Assembly (NCBI RefSeq): GCF_018860805.1
Contig: NZ_JAHKQR010000011.1
Location: 1,336,740-1,400,739, forward strand
Direction: 5' to 3'
Source of the DNA: Aestuariibacter sp. A3R04
GTDB lineage: Bacteria > Pseudomonadota > Gammaproteobacteria > Enterobacterales > Alteromonadaceae
DNA length: 64,000 nucleotides
The notes beneath the pieces are model-generated. The model was not told where the DNA came from. It worked only from the letters and a program-made list of their open reading frames with translations, and did not search any database. A program made the translations under genes and the position numbers. Below, piece after piece: positions 60,156-64,000 of the stretch. Within the stretch, counting starts at the first letter, position 1. Every line of letters starts with the position of its first letter.

Positions 60156-60171
60156 GCCATCTTCATACCAG
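60156..60171 (-). promoter_or_regulatory. Sigma-54 promoter candidate, BON gene
   Basis: TGGTATGAAGATGGCA on the minus strand keeps TGG-N10-GCA, with the -12 GC 38 nt before the start codon. It shares TGGTATG with the mlaA-operon element, and both have a TTTAAAACAAA stretch upstream. Confidence 0.45.
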
Positions 60172-60362
60172 AAAAATAACCCTTTGTTTTAAAAGATTAA
60201 TTTTTAAAATCCGTGATGAAAACTCAACAATGTCGTGCAAACTTTTCGCGAAACCCAGTATTTTTTACCTACCACGAAGGCCTTTTGTAAAAAGTGATCG
60301 TTTCCCCGCTTTTCGTGCTATAGATGAAAGTCATATGAACATGGAAATTACAAGGCCTAACT

Positions 60363-61346
60363 ATGTTGGCAGTATTGCTTATTCTCTCCGCACTTCTTCT
60401 GTTCACCACCTTGTGCCCCCATATACCAGGTAAACATTGGCTTATACGCGTGTGGGAATTCCCTCGTCTTCAACAAACCGGGGCAATTGTACTGCTAATT
60501 ATGTGGTGGTGTTTTTATTACCCGTCAGACATGTTAATCGCACTCAGTGTGCAGGCGATGCTGCTGGCAGCATGTTGCTATCAATTATTGTGGATCCTTC
60601 CCTACACGCCAATTTGGCGCACAGAAGTACCCAACGGTACGCACGATAACCTCAAGTCCATTAGCCTGTTGACCAGCAATGTTTATATGTACAATACCCA
60701 CTACCAAGGCCTGATCAAACTGATCTATCAGCATCAGCCCGATATTATCGTTACCCTTGAATCAGATAAGCACTGGGAACGGGCACTATACTCTATTCAC
60801 AGTGAATACCCTCACCGACTGGCTTGTCCGCTAGACAATTTATATGGCATGCACTTATACAGTAAATTCCCTTTTTCAGACCCCGTAGTAAAATTTCGCG
60901 TAAAAGACGGCATACCCTCTATGGACGTCACCATATTGTTGGCATCGCAGCCTGTAAAACTGCATTTTGTTCACCCGGAGCCGCCCAGTCCCACGGAAGC
61001 CACTACCGCAGAGGCCAGAGATAAAGAGCTCACCCTGGTGGCAAAAGAAGTTGCAAAACTGAATTGCCCATACATTGTTACCGGTGACTTAAATGATGTG
61101 GCATGGTCTCCTACCACCCGACTTTTCAAGAAGCTAAGTGGCGCGAAAGATCCGCGCATTGGCAGAGGGTTTTACAATACATTTCACGCCAAATCACGTT
61201 GGGTGCGCTGGCCGTTGGATCACGTTTTTCACAGTCCACATTTTTCGTTGGTGGAAATCAAACGATTACCCGGCTATGGCTCAGACCACTTTCCGTTGTT
61301 TACCAAGCTGAGACTAAAAGATTCTCCCTGTACCACAACGGAATAA
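60363..61346 (+). CDS. Endonuclease/exonuclease/phosphatase-family membrane protein
   Basis: A 327-residue protein with two or three N-terminal transmembrane helices (about residues 1-20, 38-52 and 58-78) and a C-terminal EEP domain facing the periplasm. Motifs: TLESDKHWE (metal-binding Glu), HFVHPEPPSP, TGDLNDVAWS, WPLDHVFHS and GSDHFPLF. This is the YafD-like architecture; substrates may be phosphodiesters of lipid or nucleic acid. It is divergent from the BON gene. Confidence 0.85.
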   Translation: MLAVLLILSALLLFTTLCPHIPGKHWLIRVWEFPRLQQTGAIVLLIMWWCFYYPSDMLIALSVQAMLLAACCYQLLWILPYTPIWRTEVPNGTHDNLKSISLLTSNVYMYNTHYQGLIKLIYQHQPDIIVTLESDKHWERALYSIHSEYPHRLACPLDNLYGMHLYSKFPFSDPVVKFRVKDGIPSMDVTILLASQPVKLHFVHPEPPSPTEATTAEARDKELTLVAKEVAKLNCPYIVTGDLNDVAWSPTTRLFKKLSGAKDPRIGRGFYNTFHAKSRWVRWPLDHVFHSPHFSLVEIKRLPGYGSDHFPLFTKLRLKDSPCTTTE

Positions 61347-61395
61347 CGAAATGGCAAAGTATTAGACACGAGCGTTGATCGCTTGGAAGGAATAA

Positions 61396-61935
61396 TTACG
61401 TCAATGATAATGCAGCGCGAATTTTCCTACAGGCTTTGTCCCGAGAAATGAAATGAGCCAGCGCAAGCAAGCGATCTTCCCGCGGCCAGACTGCCTGATT
61501 AAGAGTACGTCTGTCTGCATCGTTAAGCCTTGTTGTATCTAGCATTAGCGCAATAGCTTTCTTATTGGGTTTGATTAACGCCGGCTCAACACGGGTGATC
61601 AAGGAATATGGCACACAGATAAATTCACGTTTTTGCGGATCGCGAACCACGCAAATTTCCTCTTCAACCGAAAGTATCGCCGGCCACCCTTCTGCTATGC
61701 GGCTTTGCGCAAACATAGCAAGCGTAAATGCGACTAATGTACCAAACACCGTCAGTACAAAGGTTTGACTGAGGCCCGGAGCCATAACAACGATGATTGC
61801 CACAATAATAGAAAACAAAGACCAGGCTGCAAACACGCGGCGCATTGCTTTTGGACTGATCCCAGAAAAAATAGTTGCTTGTTTTAATTGCAATTTATCG
61901 AGAATTTTAATGTGAACCTGATTCAATGAAGACAC
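61396..61935 (-). CDS. Small membrane protein, unknown family
   Basis: A 179-residue protein with two adjacent transmembrane helices (about residues 36-54 and 60-78, ISPKAMRRVFAAWSLFSIIV onward), then a cytoplasmic domain of about 100 residues (REFICVPYSLITRVEPALIK) that looks like a PH-like or STM3941-type fold. The N- and C-termini are basic. No family is certain. It converges with the EEP gene. Confidence 0.6.
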   Translation of the reverse strand: MSSLNQVHIKILDKLQLKQATIFSGISPKAMRRVFAAWSLFSIIVAIIVVMAPGLSQTFVLTVFGTLVAFTLAMFAQSRIAEGWPAILSVEEEICVVRDPQKREFICVPYSLITRVEPALIKPNKKAIALMLDTTRLNDADRRTLNQAVWPREDRLLALAHFISRDKACRKIRAALSLT

Positions 61936-62277
61936 GACATTAGACCTAATGAATACGACAACGACTTAACTATATGTGAAAAAACCCAGACCACCACTAT
62001 GCAATAGTATGACACGATTTTTCTACACATACGCTTATTAATTCAATTTAATCTTGCCTCTCTTTCTAAAGATTACCTGATTAATTTCAACATCTTTGAG
62101 CTTCGTAGGCAACATAAGCCTGGCTCTATTCTCCAGACGTCATGACACATTCAAAAGCCGGGGCATTTCTCACTTTAAATATAAAACGGCATATCGCGAC
62201 TGCGACAATTTGTCACATGTTGCCGACGCTTAACTCTGTATACACTACCGGCGCAATTCACGTTCAGGTAGTTTATT
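61936..62277. other. Intergenic region upstream of the copper receptor
   Basis: The 342 bases lie between divergent genes. The right end carries AGGTAG just before the TonB receptor start. I find no Fur box, no CueR/CopR-like palindrome and no clear hairpin. Confidence 0.4.
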
Positions 62278-64000
62278 TTGAAATCTAATTCACTTTCACT
62301 TTTTCTCCTCTGCGACTTGCTCATCGCAGCGCCAATATCGGCAAACGACGACCCTGTTGAAACCATAACCGTAACTACTCACGCGTCGACATCCAACAAC
62401 CCGGAAGCCCTGCAAAAGCGACTGGCAGAGCTCGGCGTGGGATTTTCTCAGGCTGGTGGTGTATCTTCACTACCGGTAATGAATGGTATGATGGGTGATC
62501 GCATTCAGTTACTCACTGATGGTGCTCCCATAACAGCTGCATGCGGCAATCAAATGAACCCGCCTTTATCCTATGTGTCATCAAACCAGGTAAAGACGAT
62601 TTCCGTAATTCCAGGTATTTCACCAGTCAGTAGTGGTGGTGATAACATAGCCGGCGTTATCGAGGTATCAACCCTGGAGCCCGCATTCTCAGATTCAGAT
62701 GACTTTTTATGGCAACAAGGCAATCTCGGCTACACCTATATGAGTAACGGCAACGGCAAGCGCATTCACGGTGATGCCACACTGGCCAGTGCTCAGTGGT
62801 ACATTCGCTACAGTGGCGTCCGAACCGAATCAGAGAGCTACGACGATGGCCGGGGCGACAAAGTGTTAGACACTTTATACAAATCGACCAACCACGCTAT
62901 TTCTGCTGGTTATCAAGATACAAAGCAACGCCTTCAACTCAAACTGACACGCCAGTCAATTCCTTACCAGGGCTTTCCCAATCAGTATATGGATATGACT
63001 GACAACAAAAGTATTGGCATACTGACCCGCTATGAACGTCAGTTTAATCGCGTTTCTCTCGATAGCGTCTTTAGCATTCTCAACGTCGACCATGAAATGG
63101 GCTTTTTCAGCGAAGAAAAAACGGGCACCATGCCAATGAATACCGACAGTCAGGACATAATGGCGAAATTTAAATGGCAACTTCCTGACTTTTTCGATGG
63201 TACTCTGCTGATCGGTCAGGAGTGGTATAAAAATACCCTGGACGATTGGTGGCCAGCGGTTGAAGGCTCTATGATGATGGGCCCCAATGATTACGTTAAC
63301 ATCAATAACGGCAAACGGGAGCGTACGGCAGCCTATATTGATTGGCTGTCAGCACAGGATCAGCAATGGACTTACCGTTTGGGAAGCAGACTTGAAAGGG
63401 TCACGACGAATACCGGCGACGTTCAGGCATATCAGAATGCAGATAACGGCATGGGTATGGATAACGGTATGATGAACATGGCTCCCATGGCAGGTATGAT
63501 GAGCAATAATGTTTCCGCAGCTGCAGACTTTAACAATACCGACAGAAAGCGTGATAACTGGTTACTCGATGTAGCGTTTTCGGCCACCCTTGCTGTCGCG
63601 GATGACCAGCAATTTGTTGTGGGTGTTGCCCGCAAAAACCGGGCTCCTAATCTTTATGAACGCTACAGTTGGGGTACTAGCGCAATGGCCACGTCAATGA
63701 TTGGTTGGTTTGGCGACGGCAACGGTTATATTGGCAACATCGATTTAGAGCCAGAAACCGCGTACACTGCGTCTTTCGCTTGGCAACAGAAAACTAGCAG
63801 CTGGCACACTAAAGTGGACGGTTGGTACACCCGAGCTAACGACTTTATTGACGCTACCGTCACGGGGACGTTTAATCGCACTGGCACCCCGGAAGGTGAA
63901 CGAAATACGCTCACCTTTACCAACCTCGATGCACGCTTATACGGCGTAAACCTTGAAGGGTCCCATATACTGTTGGAGCAAAATGGTCATCAGCTCGCCG
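62278..64000 (+). CDS. TonB-dependent copper receptor (OprC/NosA type), 3' end off the window
   Basis: 574 residues are visible; the gene runs past the right edge. It starts at TTG 62278, as an in-frame TAG lies 6 bases upstream and AGGTAG gives the ribosome binding site. A signal peptide (about 20 residues) is followed by the plug domain, with GDRIQLLTDGAPITAACGNQ then MNPPLSYVSS, and the beta barrel. Cys89-xxx-Met93 in the plug and His272-x-Met274 (DHEMGFF) in the barrel reproduce the CxxxM-HxM copper site of P. aeruginosa OprC. A Met-rich loop lies at about residues 388-408. Confidence 0.88.
   Translation, partial: MKSNSLSLFLLCDLLIAAPISANDDPVETITVTTHASTSNNPEALQKRLAELGVGFSQAGGVSSLPVMNGMMGDRIQLLTDGAPITAACGNQMNPPLSYVSSNQVKTISVIPGISPVSSGGDNIAGVIEVSTLEPAFSDSDDFLWQQGNLGYTYMSNGNGKRIHGDATLASAQWYIRYSGVRTESESYDDGRGDKVLDTLYKSTNHAISAGYQDTKQRLQLKLTRQSIPYQGFPNQYMDMTDNKSIGILTRYERQFNRVSLDSVFSILNVDHEMGFFSEEKTGTMPMNTDSQDIMAKFKWQLPDFFDGTLLIGQEWYKNTLDDWWPAVEGSMMMGPNDYVNINNGKRERTAAYIDWLSAQDQQWTYRLGSRLERVTTNTGDVQAYQNADNGMGMDNGMMNMAPMAGMMSNNVSAAADFNNTDRKRDNWLLDVAFSATLAVADDQQFVVGVARKNRAPNLYERYSWGTSAMATSMIGWFGDGNGYIGNIDLEPETAYTASFAWQQKTSSWHTKVDGWYTRANDFIDATVTGTFNRTGTPEGERNTLTFTNLDARLYGVNLEGSHILLEQNGHQLA

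Noticed and set aside
60341..60358. GG-N10-GC upstream of the EEP gene as a sigma-54 promoter
   Set aside because: The GC lies only about 5 nt before the start codon, leaving no room for a start site, and TGG/GCA ends are not both kept.
1..64000. CRISPR arrays, insertion sequences, prophage or integrase-linked islands
   Set aside because: No regularly spaced repeats, transposase or integrase motifs, or tRNA-flanking direct repeats were seen.

Overview
The window looks like chromosome of an Alteromonas-type marine gammaproteobacterium (order Alteromonadales). Supporting this are the divergent hdfR/maoP pair, recC-recB-recD without ptrA in between, a dimeric MazG-like dUTPase, a DUF3718 secreted protein, yfbR, phhB, and a tRNA-fMet 5' end at the left edge. 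There is no transposase, integrase, phage module, rRNA or CRISPR array. Gene density is high, with many ATGA-type overlaps. Family names come from reading motifs; no database search was run.

Layout. 1-4.7 kb: tRNA-fMet start (off the left edge), phhB, an MscS channel, two small secreted proteins among three copies of a two-hairpin element, and hemN behind an FNR-type promoter. 4.7-10.9 kb: molybdenum block, one seven-gene minus-strand operon moaB-moaC-moaD-moaE-modA-modB-modC, with moeB plus an aspartoacylase-like gene divergent from it. 10.9-14.6 kb: a secreted zinc metalloprotease and a second aspartoacylase-like protein lacking its first zinc ligand. 14.6-23.4 kb: recCBD. 23.4-24.9 kb: a candidate structured RNA, dUTPase and a six-cysteine secreted protein. 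25-29.7 kb: an acyl-CoA ligase divergent from the iorAB molybdenum hydroxylase, a likely consumer of the cofactor made in the mod/moa block. 29.7-38.5 kb: a 1401-residue sensor with GGDEF and EAL domains, an RNase J-like protein that appears to start at AUU, an S46 dipeptidyl peptidase and a DUF2750 protein. 38.7-43 kb: hdfR, maoP, a PRC-barrel protein, a BigR/SqrR-type ArsR regulator and a LysR regulator. 43.2-50.7 kb: a GGDEF/EAL protein, then a five-gene phosphorelay operon. 50.9-60.1 kb: envelope/stress genes (YqjD/YqjE-like, CC0125-like lipoprotein, DUF2383, DUF1328, entericidin-like, MlaA plus MMPL exporter, BON protein). 60.4-64 kb: an EEP-family phosphatase, a small membrane protein and a truncated TonB-dependent copper receptor.

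The most interesting system is in the last third. The phosphorelay operon encodes a sigma-54-dependent response regulator (REC, AAA+ with GAFTGA, Fis HTH), an 81-residue protein that is little more than a histidine-kinase H-box helix pair, a CHASE3 kinase, a single-domain receiver and a REC-HK-REC-REC hybrid kinase. Just downstream, six stress/envelope transcription units, on both strands, each carry the sigma-54 spacing TGG-N10-GCA at 33-42 nt before the start codon. I infer a local, self-contained sigma-54 phosphorelay controlling an envelope stress regulon. The promoter spacing is read directly from the sequence; the regulatory link is inference.
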